NCBI RefSeq assembly: GCF_030409225.1
Contig: NZ_JAUFPK010000001.1
Location: 1,227,026-1,291,025 of the forward strand
Direction of reading: 5' to 3'
Source: Aquisalimonas lutea
GTDB lineage: Bacteria > Pseudomonadota > Gammaproteobacteria > Nitrococcales > Aquisalimonadaceae
Length of the DNA stretch: 64,000 nucleotides
A program made the position numbers and the translations under genes. How positions within the stretch are numbered: position 1 is the first letter of the stretch; the number at the start of each line of letters is the position of its first letter. Below, in pieces: positions 10,203-19,671 of the stretch. Under the pieces are notes generated by a model that did not search any database, was not told where the DNA came from, and was given only the letters and a program-made list of their open reading frames with translations.

Positions 10203-10438
10203 GAACGGTCCTCAAAGGCCTCGATGATCTCGTCGGGGGTGTCGTCGAAGTCGGCCGCCATGTGGATCTCGCCGGCGAGGCGGCCGGGCGTTCGCTGGCG
10301 CCGCGGCATGGCGTAGGGGCGAAGCTCCATGTACGGCTTGCCGTTTTTGGCAATAATGACCTCTTCCCCCGCCAGGGCTTGCTCGGCGAGCTGGGAGAGC
10401 TTCGTTTTGGCCTCGTACATATTGATCTGGATGGGCAT
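10199..10438 (-). CDS. Phd/YefM-family antitoxin
   Basis: A 79-residue antitoxin. The N-terminal DNA-binding fold carries the family pattern INMYEAKTKLSQLAEQALAGEEVIIAKNGKP, and the acidic C-terminus (DFDDTPDEIIEAFED) is the toxin-neutralising tail. It is first in a two-gene operon with the PIN toxin. Just upstream lies a tandem CTAGTCTAG repeat, a likely autoregulatory operator. Confidence 0.93.
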   Translation of the reverse strand: MPIQINMYEAKTKLSQLAEQALAGEEVIIAKNGKPYMELRPYAMPRRQRTPGRLAGEIHMAADFDDTPDEIIEAFEDRS

Positions 10439-10456
10439 CGTCGCTCTTTCTCGATC

Positions 10457-10479
10457 CTAGTCTAGTTAATCTAGTCTAG
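10457..10479. promoter_or_regulatory. Operator candidate for the toxin-antitoxin operon
   Basis: Two copies of CTAGTCTAG separated by TTAAT lie 19-41 bases upstream of the antitoxin ATG. Each half is a near-palindrome (CTAG-N-CTAG). CTAG is generally rare in bacterial genomes, and four copies in 23 bases is striking. Phd-type antitoxins bind short palindromes in their own promoters, so autorepression here is a reasonable inference. Confidence 0.65.
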
Positions 10480-10520
10480 AGCGGAGCCGATCGATTCGCA
10501 ATGTCGTCGTGCGGGCTGGG

Positions 10521-11384
10521 TTACGGGAGGCCGTGCCGCCCGGCCCAGTCGCGGGCGAACTGCCAGGCCACCCGGCCGCTGCGGGAGCCGCGCTCCAGGG
10601 CGAAGCGCAGGGCGTGCTCGCGGACGGCGTCCATGTCGTCGGCGACGCCGAAGCGGGTCAGCCAGCCCTGGACGATGTCCAGATAGGCGTCCTGGCCGAA
10701 CGGGTGGAACGACACCCACAGGCCGAAGCGCTCCGACAGCGAGATCTTCTCCTCCACCGCCTCGCCGTGCTGGATCTCGCCGTCGATGTTACGGGCTTCC
10801 TCGTTCTCGGCCAGGTATTCCGGCAGCAGGTGACGCCGGTTGGAGGTCGCGTAGATGAGCACGTTCGCCGGCGCCGTGCTCACCGAGCCGTCGAGCATCG
10901 CCTTGAGGGCCTTGTAGCTGGGATCATCCGCCTCGAAGGAGAGATCGTCGCAGAAGACGATGAACCGTTCCGGCCGGCCCCGCAGCAACCCGGCGAGATC
11001 GGGCAGATCCACCAGCTCCGCCTTGTCTACTTCCACCAGGCGCAGGCCGGCGGCGGCGTGCTCGTGCAGCAGCGCCTTGATCAGCGACGACTTGCCGGTG
11101 CCCCGCGAGCCCCAGAGCAGGGCGTTGTTCGCCGGCAGGCCCTGCAGGAACTGCCGGGTGTTGCGATCCAGGCGCTCCTTCTGCTGCTCGACGTTGCGCA
11201 GCGCCGCCAGGGGGATGGCATGGGGCTGCGCCACCGGCTCCAGGAAGCCCGCGCCCAGGCGCCGGCGCCAGCGGAACGCCGTGCTCGCCTGCCAGTCCGG
11301 CTCACTGCGACCGGGCGGCAGCAGCGGCTCCGCGCGCTCCAGCAGCCGCTCGGCACGTTCCAGAATCTGTTCGAGACGATCCAT
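10521..11384 (-). CDS. DUF815 AAA+ ATPase
   Basis: A 287-residue P-loop protein of the DUF815 family. Walker A is GSRGTGKSS near residue 95 and Walker B is FIVFCDDLSFE near 147. Sensor-type Asn/Arg residues follow in LIYATSNRRHLLP, and YLDIVQGWL / GRVAWQFARDW lie in the lid. The function of the family is not established; members are soluble ATPases, often conserved near housekeeping genes. It precedes nothing obvious on its strand. DUF2058 lies 123 bases upstream in the same direction, so the two may be cotranscribed. Confidence 0.85.
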   Translation of the reverse strand: MDRLEQILERAERLLERAEPLLPPGRSEPDWQASTAFRWRRRLGAGFLEPVAQPHAIPLAALRNVEQQKERLDRNTRQFLQGLPANNALLWGSRGTGKSSLIKALLHEHAAAGLRLVEVDKAELVDLPDLAGLLRGRPERFIVFCDDLSFEADDPSYKALKAMLDGSVSTAPANVLIYATSNRRHLLPEYLAENEEARNIDGEIQHGEAVEEKISLSERFGLWVSFHPFGQDAYLDIVQGWLTRFGVADDMDAVREHALRFALERGSRSGRVAWQFARDWAGRHGLP

Positions 11385-11507
11385 GGGCGGTTCCGTGCGT
11401 TGAAGGTGGCGTATGTAGGTGGGAGGGGCTTCAGCCCCGATGCCGCAGGGTACGCATCACCAGGGCATGGGCCGGCCCCTGCGATCGACCACGACCGCGC
11501 CCCGATC

Positions 11508-12059
11508 TCACCAGTCAAGGTCATCCGGAATCGGGAACTCCTTGTAGAGATCGTCATCCTCGTCGTCGCCGGCATCCGTGACCAGCGCCACGAACAGCGA
11601 CGGCTCGCGCTCCTGCAGGCGCGGGACGACCTCCGCGGGCACCACGTGGAAGCGGCCCTTGCGCTCCACGATCGCCAGCGCCCCGGTGCTGAGCTTGCCC
11701 TGCTGGTCCCGCGTGACCTCGATCTTGCGGACCTTGCCGTCCTTGGTGAAATGGAACGGGATCGTCCCCTCCCGGGTCGAGACCGCGTGCTCGCGCAGCA
11801 GGTCTTCCACCTGGGCGGCCGCCGACTTCTTCTGCTTGCTCTGCTCGTTCCTGCGGTTGAGCTCCCGGTCGCGCTCGGCCTTTTCCCGGCGGGCCTGGAC
11901 GACCTCCTGCTGGCGCTGCGCGGCCTCCGGGTCCGGCTCGCCCTTGCGCCCGCCCTTGCGCTTCTTGCGCTGCGAGCGTTTCTCCTTGTCCGCGTTGCGG
12001 GCCTTCTTCTCGTCCACCAGGCCCGTTTGCAGAAGCTGGTCGCGCAGTGAGTTGCTCAT
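11508..12059 (-). CDS. DUF2058 (YaiL-like) nucleoprotein
   Basis: A 183-residue protein of the DUF2058/YaiL family. The N-terminus has the family signature SLRDQLLQTGLVDEKKA. A highly charged Lys/Arg/Glu helix (about residues 20-90, coiled-coil-like) follows, and then a compact C-terminal domain with IPFHFTKDGKVRKI and GRFHVVPAEVV. The last 15 residues are strongly acidic. The function is unknown; the basic middle suggests nucleic acid contact. The length agrees with E. coli YaiL (about 180). Confidence 0.88.
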   Translation of the reverse strand: MSNSLRDQLLQTGLVDEKKARNADKEKRSQRKKRKGGRKGEPDPEAAQRQQEVVQARREKAERDRELNRRNEQSKQKKSAAAQVEDLLREHAVSTREGTIPFHFTKDGKVRKIEVTRDQQGKLSTGALAIVERKGRFHVVPAEVVPRLQEREPSLFVALVTDAGDDEDDDLYKEFPIPDDLDW

Positions 12060-12171
12060 GCCCGTTCATCCGTCTCGCGTGTGCTGGGTCATCGGGTTCG
12101 TGCCGACCAGTGTAGCGCGGCGTGCCGCCGGAACGCACAGGTCGGCTCGCATGCCTGCGCCCGGGGCGCAG

Positions 12172-13917
12172 CTACCTGGCGGTGCGTCCGCCTTCGCCCC
12201 GGCTGATCTTGAGCCCGACCTGGGTAATGCGGTTACCGTCCATGGCCCGGATCACGAACTCCATGTTGTTGAGCTTGACCCGGTCGCCGACCACCGCGTG
12301 GCGCTTGAACAGCCGCAGCAGATACTGGTCGAGCGTCTCGTCGCCGTGCTGCTGGTCGGGGATGCTCAGCCCGTAGGCGCTGGACAGGGCGGCCAGTGGG
12401 GTATCGCCGTTGAGCACGAACTCGCCGAAGAAGGCGTGCTCCTCCAGCCGCGCCGGGCCGGTCGGGGCCACCAGGACGCGGTCGAGATCCGGCAGCGCCT
12501 CCGGATGGGTGAGCACGTAGACATAATCCTGCACCTGCAGGATCTCGTCGTGGATGTCCTGAAGCAGGCTGCCGTCGCGGATCAGCGCCACCACCTGGGT
12601 GCTGCGGGGCAGCCGCAGGCGGCGCACCACCTTGTACAGCGCCGGGCTGTCCGCGGTCAGGTGATAGCCCACCATCTCGTATTCCGGCTGGCCCGGCAGG
12701 TCCAGCTCCAGCCGGTGGATCACCCGCGAGCGCGGCGGCACGTCCAGTTCCAGCCAGCGGGCGACCGGGGCCACCGTCCAGCCCTGCAACACCAGGGAGA
12801 TCAGCACCACGAAGAAAGCGATGTTGAAGTACACCGCGGCATCCTCGACGCCCGCGAGCAGCGGGAACAGGCCCAGCAGAATGGGCACGGCGCCGCGCAG
12901 GCCCACCCAGCCGATGAACGCCTGCTCCTTGAGCGGGAAGCGGAACGGCAGCAGCGAGATCAGCACGGCCGCGGGCCGGGCGACCAGGAGCAGCACGCCG
13001 GCCACCACCAGGGCCTGTGGGGCGACGTCCAGCAGGTGCGAGGGCGTGATCAGCAGCCCCAGCATCAGGAACATCACGATCTGCGCCAGCCATGCCATGC
13101 CGTCGTGGAAGCGGCGGATGTTCTGGGCGTTCTGCACGCGGCGGTTGCCCAGCACGATGCCGGCCAGGTAGACGGCCAGGAAGCCGCTGCCGCCCGCCAC
13201 GGCCGTGAGGCCGAAGACCACCAGGGCCCCGGAGACCGCGAGCAGCGGATACAGGCCGGGGGTGAGCGGGACGAGATTGATGGCGCGGGCCAGAACGAAG
13301 CCACCGGCGAGCCCGATCAACCCGCCCAGGCCCATCTGCTGGACGAACTCGAGCATCAGTCCCAGGCCCATGCTCTGGTGCTCCCCGAGCAGCAGCTCGA
13401 TGAACGCCACCGTGAGGAAGATCGCCATGGGGTCGTTGCTGCCGGACTCGATCTCCAGGGTGGCGCCGATGCGCTCCTTGAGCTCCAGGCCGTGGGCGTG
13501 GAGCAGGTAGAACACGGCGGCGGCGTCGGTGGAGCCGACGATGGCGCCGATGAGCAGGCCCACCAGCAGCGGCAGGTCGAACACCCAGGCCGCGATCAGC
13601 CCGGTCACGGTGACCGTGACGACCACGCCCAGGGTGGCGAGAACCAGCGCGGGGCGCAGGCCGACGCGGAAGCTGGCGACGCGGGTGCGCAGCCCGCCGT
13701 CGAAGAGAATCACGGCCAGCGCCAGGCTGCCGATGAGGTGCGCGGTCTGGAAGTTGTCGAACGCCAGCCCGCCCGGGCCTTCCTCGCCCATGAGCATGCC
13801 GATGATCAGGAAGACCAGGAGAAGCGGGGCGCCGATGCGACTGGAGATGACGCTGGCCAGGATGCTGGCGACGAACAGCAGTCCGCCAGCAAGGATGATC
13901 TGGTGGGTCAGGTCCAA
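12172..13917 (-). CDS. nhaP2: K+/H+ antiporter of the NhaP2/CvrA type
   Basis: Inner-membrane CPA1-family antiporter of 581 residues. About 12 hydrophobic segments fill residues 1-390, including the ion-site region IVGSTDAAAVFYLL and LILFDGGLRTR-like VILFDGGLRTR. The cytoplasmic tail has a TrkA-C (RCK-C) domain near 400-490 (VGYHLTADSPALYKVVR) and a CorC/HlyC-associated domain near 495-580, exactly the NhaP2 plan. I chose a TTG start at 13917 because GGGGGGAG lies just upstream and the protein then begins at the family's first helix; an in-frame ATG 66 bases farther upstream gives an atypical leader. It probably exports K+ during osmotic downshift, useful to a halophile. Confidence 0.9.
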   Translation of the reverse strand: MDLTHQIILAGGLLFVASILASVISSRIGAPLLLVFLIIGMLMGEEGPGGLAFDNFQTAHLIGSLALAVILFDGGLRTRVASFRVGLRPALVLATLGVVVTVTVTGLIAAWVFDLPLLVGLLIGAIVGSTDAAAVFYLLHAHGLELKERIGATLEIESGSNDPMAIFLTVAFIELLLGEHQSMGLGLMLEFVQQMGLGGLIGLAGGFVLARAINLVPLTPGLYPLLAVSGALVVFGLTAVAGGSGFLAVYLAGIVLGNRRVQNAQNIRRFHDGMAWLAQIVMFLMLGLLITPSHLLDVAPQALVVAGVLLLVARPAAVLISLLPFRFPLKEQAFIGWVGLRGAVPILLGLFPLLAGVEDAAVYFNIAFFVVLISLVLQGWTVAPVARWLELDVPPRSRVIHRLELDLPGQPEYEMVGYHLTADSPALYKVVRRLRLPRSTQVVALIRDGSLLQDIHDEILQVQDYVYVLTHPEALPDLDRVLVAPTGPARLEEHAFFGEFVLNGDTPLAALSSAYGLSIPDQQHGDETLDQYLLRLFKRHAVVGDRVKLNNMEFVIRAMDGNRITQVGLKISRGEGGRTAR

Positions 13918-14064
13918 CTGTCTCCCCCCGGAGGCCCAGGTGGCCGAATGGCGCAAGCAGCCGCCATTATATCGGACATGCAAGATTCATGTCCGCTGCT
14001 CGTGTTCCGGGGGTTGCCTGCTGGCGGGCGGAGGGCGGCCGTGTCTCTCCGGGCGGGACCCGAC

Positions 14065-14091
14065 GAAAACGCCCGCCTCGGGGGCGGGCGT
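14065..14091 (-). terminator. Intrinsic terminator after the phasin gene
   Basis: On the minus strand ACGCCCGCC and GGCGGGCGT form a 9-bp stem with a 5-base loop, followed by TTTTCG. It lies 26 bases after the phasin stop and separates it from the antiporter gene. Confidence 0.8.
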
Positions 14092-14116
14092 CGCATTCCT
14101 GCAGCACCGTGGTGCG

Positions 14117-14587
14117 TCAGGCGTTCTTCTTGCTGGTGCTCGTGCTGCCGGAGCCGGAGGCGGTGCCCGTGCCGGCGGAGCCGGTGGACTCGCTCGCGGC
14201 ACTGGCGGCGGAGGCCGTGGCCTGCTTGGTGGCCTTCTTGGCCTGCTCGGTGGCGTTGCTGACGTTCTGCTGGGTCATCTTCTGCAGGTCTTCCGCAAAG
14301 CTGCGGTTGATCTTGATCAGCTCGTTGACGTCGGCGGTCACGCGCTCGCCGAGGGACTTGGCCACCTCGGTCTGCTTGGTGACGTAGGCCTGCAGGCTCT
14401 GCGGATCCTTGACCTCGGTCAGGGCGCGCAGCGTGCCGAAGCTCAGCTCGGAATAGGTCTTTACGGCCTCCACCTGGAAATCGGTGATCCTGGCCACGTG
14501 ATCCACCATCTTGCCCTGGGCCTCCAGCAGCGGGTTCAGGAACTGCGCCATCTGGGTGCTGGTCTTGTCGAACATCTCGGTATACAT
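14117..14587 (-). CDS. Phasin family protein
   Basis: A 156-residue helical protein of the phasin family, which coats polyhydroxyalkanoate granules. Residues 1-105 form amphipathic helix (MFDKTSTQMAQFLNPLLEAQ, DVNELIKINRSFAEDLQKM); the rest is a low-complexity Ala/Ser/Gly/Thr tail, as in many phasins. The ATG at 14587 is chosen because GAGGAGG sits 6 bases upstream; an in-frame TTG two codons earlier abuts that site and cannot be the start. It is monocistronic, with its own promoter candidate and terminator. No PHA synthase is in the window. Confidence 0.88.
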   Translation of the reverse strand: MYTEMFDKTSTQMAQFLNPLLEAQGKMVDHVARITDFQVEAVKTYSELSFGTLRALTEVKDPQSLQAYVTKQTEVAKSLGERVTADVNELIKINRSFAEDLQKMTQQNVSNATEQAKKATKQATASAASAASESTGSAGTGTASGSGSTSTSKKNA

Positions 14588-14640
14588 GAACAACCTCCTC
14601 GCTTCGTGCGGTCGAAAGAGATCATCTCTTTCTGCGCTGC

Positions 14641-14669
14641 AGCATAGTCCACGATCTGGTGCAACGCAA
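14641..14669 (-). promoter_or_regulatory. Sigma-70-type promoter candidate for the phasin gene
   Basis: Read on the minus strand, TTGCGT and TATGCT are separated by exactly 17 bases and end about 54 bases before the phasin ATG. Spacing is ideal and each box matches 4 or 5 of 6 consensus bases. Confidence 0.5.
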
Positions 14670-14756
14670 CACGATCTTTTGGTTGTATTGTCAGGGGGTT
14701 GTCGGTCCCGTTCCGGCGAGGTCCCGGGGTGGCGCCGCTGCCGGGCGGCCTTGCCG

Positions 14757-15167
14757 CTATTGCCGCCGGGTGGCGCTCATGGTCAGGGACACGGAGTCGG
14801 CGAAGCGCAGGGCGTGGGGCTTGTCCACTTCCACGTGCACCGCGTCCACCGCCTGGTGGCCGAGCACCAGCTTGGTGATGTCGTGCACGAGCTTCTCCAG
14901 GAGCAGGAAACGGTTGTCCTCGACCAGCTCGATGACTTGCTTGGTGATGGTGCGATAGTTCAGCGCGTGATCCGGGGCATCGGATGTGGCCGCGCGCAGC
15001 GCGTCGTAGTCGATGTGGATGTTGACCACCACGTCCTGGCGCTTCTGCTGCTCCTCCTCGTTGAGCCCGACATAGGTGCGCAGGCGCAGGTTCTTGATGC
15101 GTATGCGTGAGCTCTCCACCCGTGCAGGCCCCGGCTCCAGGGGCTGTTCCGCGCGACTCGTGGCCAT
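14757..15167 (-). CDS. folX: Dihydroneopterin triphosphate 2'-epimerase
   Basis: A 136-residue protein resembling E. coli FolX more than FolB. It has IRIKNLRLRTYVGLNEEE, DALNYRTITKQVI-type DHALNYRTIT, NRFLLLEKLVHDI and HALRFADSVSLT, all close to FolX. The epimerase converts dihydroneopterin triphosphate to the monapterin form, leading to tetrahydromonapterin. The ATG at 15167 lies 2 bases past the folE stop, and the N-terminal 20 residues before the fold are an extension. folE directly upstream supplies the substrate, so the pair forms a pterin operon. Confidence 0.88.
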   Translation of the reverse strand: MATSRAEQPLEPGPARVESSRIRIKNLRLRTYVGLNEEEQQKRQDVVVNIHIDYDALRAATSDAPDHALNYRTITKQVIELVEDNRFLLLEKLVHDITKLVLGHQAVDAVHVEVDKPHALRFADSVSLTMSATRRQ

Positions 15168-15169
15168 GG

Positions 15170-15733
15170 CTACCCCTGAATGAGCTGAAGGAACTCGTTG
15201 CGCGTGGACTGCTTCTCGCGGAATGTCCCCAGCATGACGGAGGTGGTCATGCTCGAGTTCTGCTTGCCGACGCCGCGCATCATCATGCACAGGTGGCGCG
15301 CGGAGAGATGGACGGCGACGCCCTTGGCATCGGTGACCTGCATGACCGCGTCGGCGATCTCCTTGGTCATGGTCTCCTGGATCTGCAGGCGCCGTGCATA
15401 CATGTCGACGATGCGGGCGATCTTGGACAGGCCGAGCACCTTGCCATTGGGGATGTACGCCACGTTGGCGCGCCCGATGAACGGCAGCAGGTGGTGCTCG
15501 CACAGGGAATAGAACTCCACGTCGCGGACGATGACCATCTCGTCGTTGTCCGACGGGAAGATGGCGCCGTTGACCAGCTCCTCGAGATTCTGGTTGTAGC
15601 CCTCGGTGAGAAAGCTGAACGCCTCGGCGGCGCGCACCGGCGTCTTCTGCAGCCCCTCCCGCGACGGGTCCTCACCCGCCGCGCGAATGATCTGCTCGAA
15701 GGAGGTGGTCATCTCGTCCAGGTTCATGCTCAT
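15170..15733 (-). CDS. folE: GTP cyclohydrolase I
   Basis: A 187-residue type I enzyme that opens GTP to dihydroneopterin triphosphate. Zinc ligands are seen in [10 protein letters not shown] and in [11 protein letters not shown] (Cys and His), and the loop [14 protein letters not shown] is standard. The ATG at 15733 has GGAG four bases upstream; a second ATG at 15727 would lose only two residues. It is followed immediately by folX, so the product is probably channelled to tetrahydromonapterin rather than only folate. The 62-base spacer from the PilZ-GGDEF-EAL gene upstream is AT-rich and could hold a promoter. Confidence 0.96.
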   Translation of the reverse strand: MSMNLDEMTTSFEQIIRAAGEDPSREGLQKTPVRAAEAFSFLTEGYNQNLEELVNGAIFPSDNDEMVIVRDVEFYSLCEHHLLPFIGRANVAYIPNGKVLGLSKIARIVDMYARRLQIQETMTKEIADAVMQVTDAKGVAVHLSARHLCMMMRGVGKQNSSMTTSVMLGTFREKQSTRNEFLQLIQG

Positions 15734-15775
15734 GGTCTCCGGCGCATTCAGGTCAACTTGTACATCAATTGGATA

Positions 15776-15788
15776 ACTATTGTATAGT
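15776..15788. promoter_or_regulatory. Short palindrome in the AT-rich folE upstream gap
   Basis: ACTAT-TGT-ATAGT lies 43-55 bases before the folE ATG, in the only AT-rich stretch between the two genes. It overlaps TATA-like -10 sequences on either strand, so it could be a promoter with an overlapping operator, or chance. Confidence 0.3.
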
Positions 15789-15795
15789 AAAATCG

Positions 15796-18700
15796 CTACA
15801 CGGGGAGATCCAGCCGCTGCAGGCCCAGCTCATCCAGCGGACAAGGGTGTTCCACGTGGTAGCCCTGGACGTAGTCCAGACCCAGCTCCCGCGCCTGCTC
15901 CAGGACCTCTTCGCTTTCCACGAAGCCGGCGATGGTGAGCTTGCCCATGTGGTGAGCCAGGTCGTGGACGGATTGCACGACGTTGCGGTCAGCGGCATTG
16001 CGGTCCATGTCGCGGATGAACGCGCCGTCGATCTTGAGGAACTCCGCAGGCAGGATCTTCAGATCGGCATAGGATGACAAGCCGCCGCCGAAGTCGTCCA
16101 GAGCGAAGCGGCAGCCCATGTCCCGGAGCACGCGCAGCAGGTCGGCGGTCCGGCCCAGGTGGGTCGTCGCCGCTGTCTCCGTGAGCTCGAAGCAGATCTT
16201 GCCGGCCGGGACCCGGTAGGTATGCAGCGTGGTGCCCAGCCAGCCGGGGAAGTCGACGTCGGCAAGCGTCTGGCCGGAGAGATTGATGGTCAGGGCGTCC
16301 ACCTCCTCCAGGCGGCCGGGATTGCGGGCGCACCAGGCGAACACGGCGGTGATGACCTGGCGGTCCACCGCCGGCATGCGACCGTAGCGTTCCGCGGCCG
16401 GGATGAAATCGTGGGGGCGCATGGCGTCCGCGCCTTCCCCGGCCGCGGCGATGAGGACCTCGTGGAGCGGGCGATGCGCGGGCTGCAGCGGCTGGATGCG
16501 CTGGCAGGACAGGCGCAGCTCCCCCGAGGCCACCGCACGATCGACGCGCGCCACCTGCTCGGCATCCCGGCGCAGCTCCGCGGCCTCCCGGTCGGCGGCG
16601 CTGGTGACATGGCAGCGATTGCCTCCCTGTTCCCGGGCGGCCGTGCAGGCGTTGTCGACATCGCGGAGCACGGCCTCGAGGCCGTGGCCGCGGGCCGAGA
16701 ACCCGAGCACGCCGACGCTGGCGGACACGCTGGTCGGGGTGCCGTCGATCTCCGGCCGCCAGGCACGCAGTGCCTGGCGCTGCTCCTCGGCGAACAATCG
16801 GGCCGTGTCCGCGTCCTGGTCCGGCAGCAGCACCGCGAACTCGTCGCCGCCCACCCGGGCGATGACGCCGCGCGGCGGCAGGGCTTCCTGGAGGCGGCGG
16901 GCGATGCGCCGGAGGAGCTCGTCGCCGCCCCGGTGGCCGAGGGTGTTGTTGACCAGCTTGAAGTCGTCCAGGGAGAACTGGCACACCGCCGCGCTGCCTT
17001 CACCTTCGCCTCCGGTGCGCTCCAGGACGTGGCGGACGCGGCGCTCGAAGGTCCGGCGGTTGAGCACCCCGGTGAGATCATCGTGGGTGGCCTGGTGGAC
17101 GAGCTGGCGGTTCAGGCCCTCCAGCATCTCCTGCCAGCGCCGCTCGGTGGCCGGCAGATCCAGGTTGCTCCCGGAGCTGGCATGCCCGTCGCCGAAGGCC
17201 TGCGCCAGGGTGGCCAGATCCAGGTCCTCCGCCTTGCGGCCGCCCTCGTCGACGAACACGAAACGGGTTCGGCGACGGTCGGTCCACGCCAGGCGCCGGG
17301 GCTTCGGCAGCCCGTCCTCGTCCCGGAACACCACCCACGCGCCCGGCTCCAGGAGCTTGGCCTGGCCGAGCCATTCCTCGGGCAGCTCCGGCTCCGCTTC
17401 CTCGCTCCCGGCGCGGGGAGGCGTTTGGCACGGCGGCAGGGTCCGGCGCGCCTCGCCCGTGAGCCAGTGCGCCAGCTCGGTCTCCAGGGCGCGAACCTCC
17501 GCCTCGCCCTGGCCCGCGTGGCGCAGGTGATGGCCGAGGTACTCCAGCAGCCGCTCCGGCTGGCGCACGGCGCGGCGCCTGCCGTCGCCGCCGCCGAGTG
17601 CCTGGAACAGCAGGTCCACCGTTCGCAGGCCGCGCTCCCAGGTCGTACCTTCGGTGCCGTGGCGCAGGTAGGTGAGCACCAGGTGGTGCTGCCAGCCCTC
17701 GTCCAGGAGTCTCTGCAACGGTTCCGGTACCGGCCGTTGACCGAAGAGGCGGTCCAGGTGCCCGGCCACCGCGGTGCGCGCCTCCTGCAGACGCTCCGAG
17801 CCCTCGTAGCGCTCGCGCAACCGCTCGACGTTCGCGGACACGCGCCGCTGCGGGCTGTCCGTCAGCCGCGCCAGGGACGCGCACGCGTCCACCAGCGCGT
17901 CGGGTTCGTCCGCTTCCCGGTTTACCGAGGCCAGAACCTCTTCCACGGAGGCCCGCATGGCCGCCGCCTGGGTATCGTCCAGCGCGCCGATGATGTTCGC
18001 CGCACGGTCCAGGTGGTCGATGAGCCGATGGAGACCGTGGTCCCGCCGTGAGAGAAAGCTGCCGTCGTTGAGCTCCAGCCGCAGCGCGGCCGGGGCCAGG
18101 CGGTTGACCCACTGCTGCAGCTGGTCATGGCCGTCGGTGCGCTGAACCCCGGCCATCCATGTCTCCAGCAGATCCACGGACTCCGCGGTGGTCGCATCGA
18201 GCGCCGGATAGCCGGCTTCCCGGAGCCGGCCCTCCACCTGCTGCCGCAGCCCCGGCCCCGCCGTTGACGGCGCGTCGATGGCCGCCGCCGCCCGTACCAC
18301 GGCCTCCTGCGGCGGCGCGGTGCCGTCGCTCGCCGCCGGGGTCCGGTCGCCGCGCTGGCGCCGAAAAAGCGAGCGCACGCTCGCCATAACGCTGCTCATG
18401 CCCACTGCAGTGGTGGCAGACGAGGCCCCGGGCCCTTCCGGGTCAGCCTCCCGGGATGGGGTGTTGTCCTGGCTGCGGACGTTGGTGATGGTGTAGCGCT
18501 CGCCTTCGAGATCGGGCAGGATCCCGTGCTCCCGCAGCCGGCCGTTGAGGCTGTCGTAGAGCACGCCGCTCTGCTGGAGGAAGGTCTTGCCGAAGGCCTG
18601 ATAGACGAGCTTGCGGCCCTGGACGGTGAGCTTGAGCGCATCCAGGCGGCGGCTGAGGATGTAGCAAAGTGCCGCCGGAGAGACCGGGTTGCGCTGGTCG

Positions 18701-19512
18701 TCCACCGCCGTCCCCGTGGCCCGGGACAGGCGCCGGTGCAGCAGGCGCAGGCGCTGCTGGCTGCGGCTCTCCGCCCGGGTGATCAGCTCCGAGCGTGCCA
18801 GCCAGTCCTCGAAATCGCCTTCGTCCACGAGCGCAAGCTTGTCCTTGTCGCCCTCGCCTCCCTCGCCGGGGACGCGGAACGCGCCGAGCTCCTGCCAGGC
18901 GGTCCCGAGATCGGCCATGAACGCCTCGCGGACCTCCCCGGCCCGGGACTGCAGGCGCTTGCGGGCGTTGTACAGGGCCGACTGCTCTGCGGTGCTGGTG
19001 GCGTCGTTGGAGCCGTTCATCAGGCGCGCTTCTGCCTGGACGATGAAGGTGTCCAGGCTGCGGCCGGCGTAGTCCTCCACCAGGGGGTAGCACTCGCGCA
19101 GTACCCGCTGGAAATACTGTCGTTGCCGGCTGTCCAGCGGAGGGTTGTCCTCGGTGCTGGCAGCGCCGCTGGCGGCGACCTGGCCGGCGTTGACTGCCAT
19201 GAGGCCGGCGACGATGCTCGGTGCCGGCTGATAGAAGCTCAGGCCCAGGCCGGTGGCGCTCACGTGCGCGGCTCGGGCGCGAACGCGCAGATCTCGGCCG
19301 GTGAGCGGGTCGCGTACGTGCATGTTGACCGTCGCCTCCGGCGCGACGAGCTGCTTCAGGCTCGCGGCCGCCGTGCGGCTGGAGGCAATCAGGAAAACCC
19401 CGCCCTCGCAGAAATCGCGGATCTCCATGGCGAGACCGCTGCCGGTCGGTGCGTGAATCTCCGCGTCCCAGCGCACCTCGTGCCGGGTGTACGCGCGCTT
19501 GTCCGAGCCCAT
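15796..19512 (-). CDS. PilZ-DUF1631-GGDEF-EAL cyclic-di-GMP protein
   Basis: A 1238-residue cytoplasmic protein. It starts with a PilZ domain (RAYTR supplies RxxxR; DFCEGG replaces the usual DxSxxG). Residues about 125-760 belong to DUF1631 (including [20 protein letters not shown]). A GGDEF domain covers about 800-965 and an EAL domain about 975-1230. The GGDEF box itself reads [11 protein letters not shown], but the first metal-binding Asp of the DxDxFK motif is Ser (QFSLDDFK), which suggests a poor or dead cyclase. The EAL domain keeps NLSG, FELTE, DDFGGG and LKIDG, though EALxR reads EVLIA and AEGVE reads AGFVE. The start at 19512 follows GGAGG; an upstream in-frame ATG has no such site. 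It may act as a sensor or as a weak phosphodiesterase. Confidence 0.88.
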   Translation of the reverse strand: MGSDKRAYTRHEVRWDAEIHAPTGSGLAMEIRDFCEGGVFLIASSRTAAASLKQLVAPEATVNMHVRDPLTGRDLRVRARAAHVSATGLGLSFYQPAPSIVAGLMAVNAGQVAASGAASTEDNPPLDSRQRQYFQRVLRECYPLVEDYAGRSLDTFIVQAEARLMNGSNDATSTAEQSALYNARKRLQSRAGEVREAFMADLGTAWQELGAFRVPGEGGEGDKDKLALVDEGDFEDWLARSELITRAESRSQQRLRLLHRRLSRATGTAVDDQRNPVSPAALCYILSRRLDALKLTVQGRKLVYQAFGKTFLQQSGVLYDSLNGRLREHGILPDLEGERYTITNVRSQDNTPSREADPEGPGASSATTAVGMSSVMASVRSLFRRQRGDRTPAASDGTAPPQEAVVRAAAAIDAPSTAGPGLRQQVEGRLREAGYPALDATTAESVDLLETWMAGVQRTDGHDQLQQWVNRLAPAALRLELNDGSFLSRRDHGLHRLIDHLDRAANIIGALDDTQAAAMRASVEEVLASVNREADEPDALVDACASLARLTDSPQRRVSANVERLRERYEGSERLQEARTAVAGHLDRLFGQRPVPEPLQRLLDEGWQHHLVLTYLRHGTEGTTWERGLRTVDLLFQALGGGDGRRRAVRQPERLLEYLGHHLRHAGQGEAEVRALETELAHWLTGEARRTLPPCQTPPRAGSEEAEPELPEEWLGQAKLLEPGAWVVFRDEDGLPKPRRLAWTDRRRTRFVFVDEGGRKAEDLDLATLAQAFGDGHASSGSNLDLPATERRWQEMLEGLNRQLVHQATHDDLTGVLNRRTFERRVRHVLERTGGEGEGSAAVCQFSLDDFKLVNNTLGHRGGDELLRRIARRLQEALPPRGVIARVGGDEFAVLLPDQDADTARLFAEEQRQALRAWRPEIDGTPTSVSASVGVLGFSARGHGLEAVLRDVDNACTAAREQGGNRCHVTSAADREAAELRRDAEQVARVDRAVASGELRLSCQRIQPLQPAHRPLHEVLIAAAGEGADAMRPHDFIPAAERYGRMPAVDRQVITAVFAWCARNPGRLEEVDALTINLSGQTLADVDFPGWLGTTLHTYRVPAGKICFELTETAATTHLGRTADLLRVLRDMGCRFALDDFGGGLSSYADLKILPAEFLKIDGAFIRDMDRNAADRNVVQSVHDLAHHMGKLTIAGFVESEEVLEQARELGLDYVQGYHVEHPCPLDELGLQRLDLPV

Positions 19513-19671
19513 GCAACCTCCGCGCGCCCGGGCGGGTGTAGTGCCCGGGTCAGAACCGGTTGCAGTATATCGGACACGGGCCCGTGGTTCAGCGTCCCCG
19601 GGCTGTGACACTCATCAGGGAATCCCTAGTAGAATCCGCCGGACACACGCGAACACGAGGGGTGTCCCTTC

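Noticed and set aside
11578-14262. 894-codon plus-strand frame over the antiporter and DUF2058 genes
   Set aside because: Low-complexity Gln/His/Arg-rich shadow; antisense genes have clear domains and ribosome sites.
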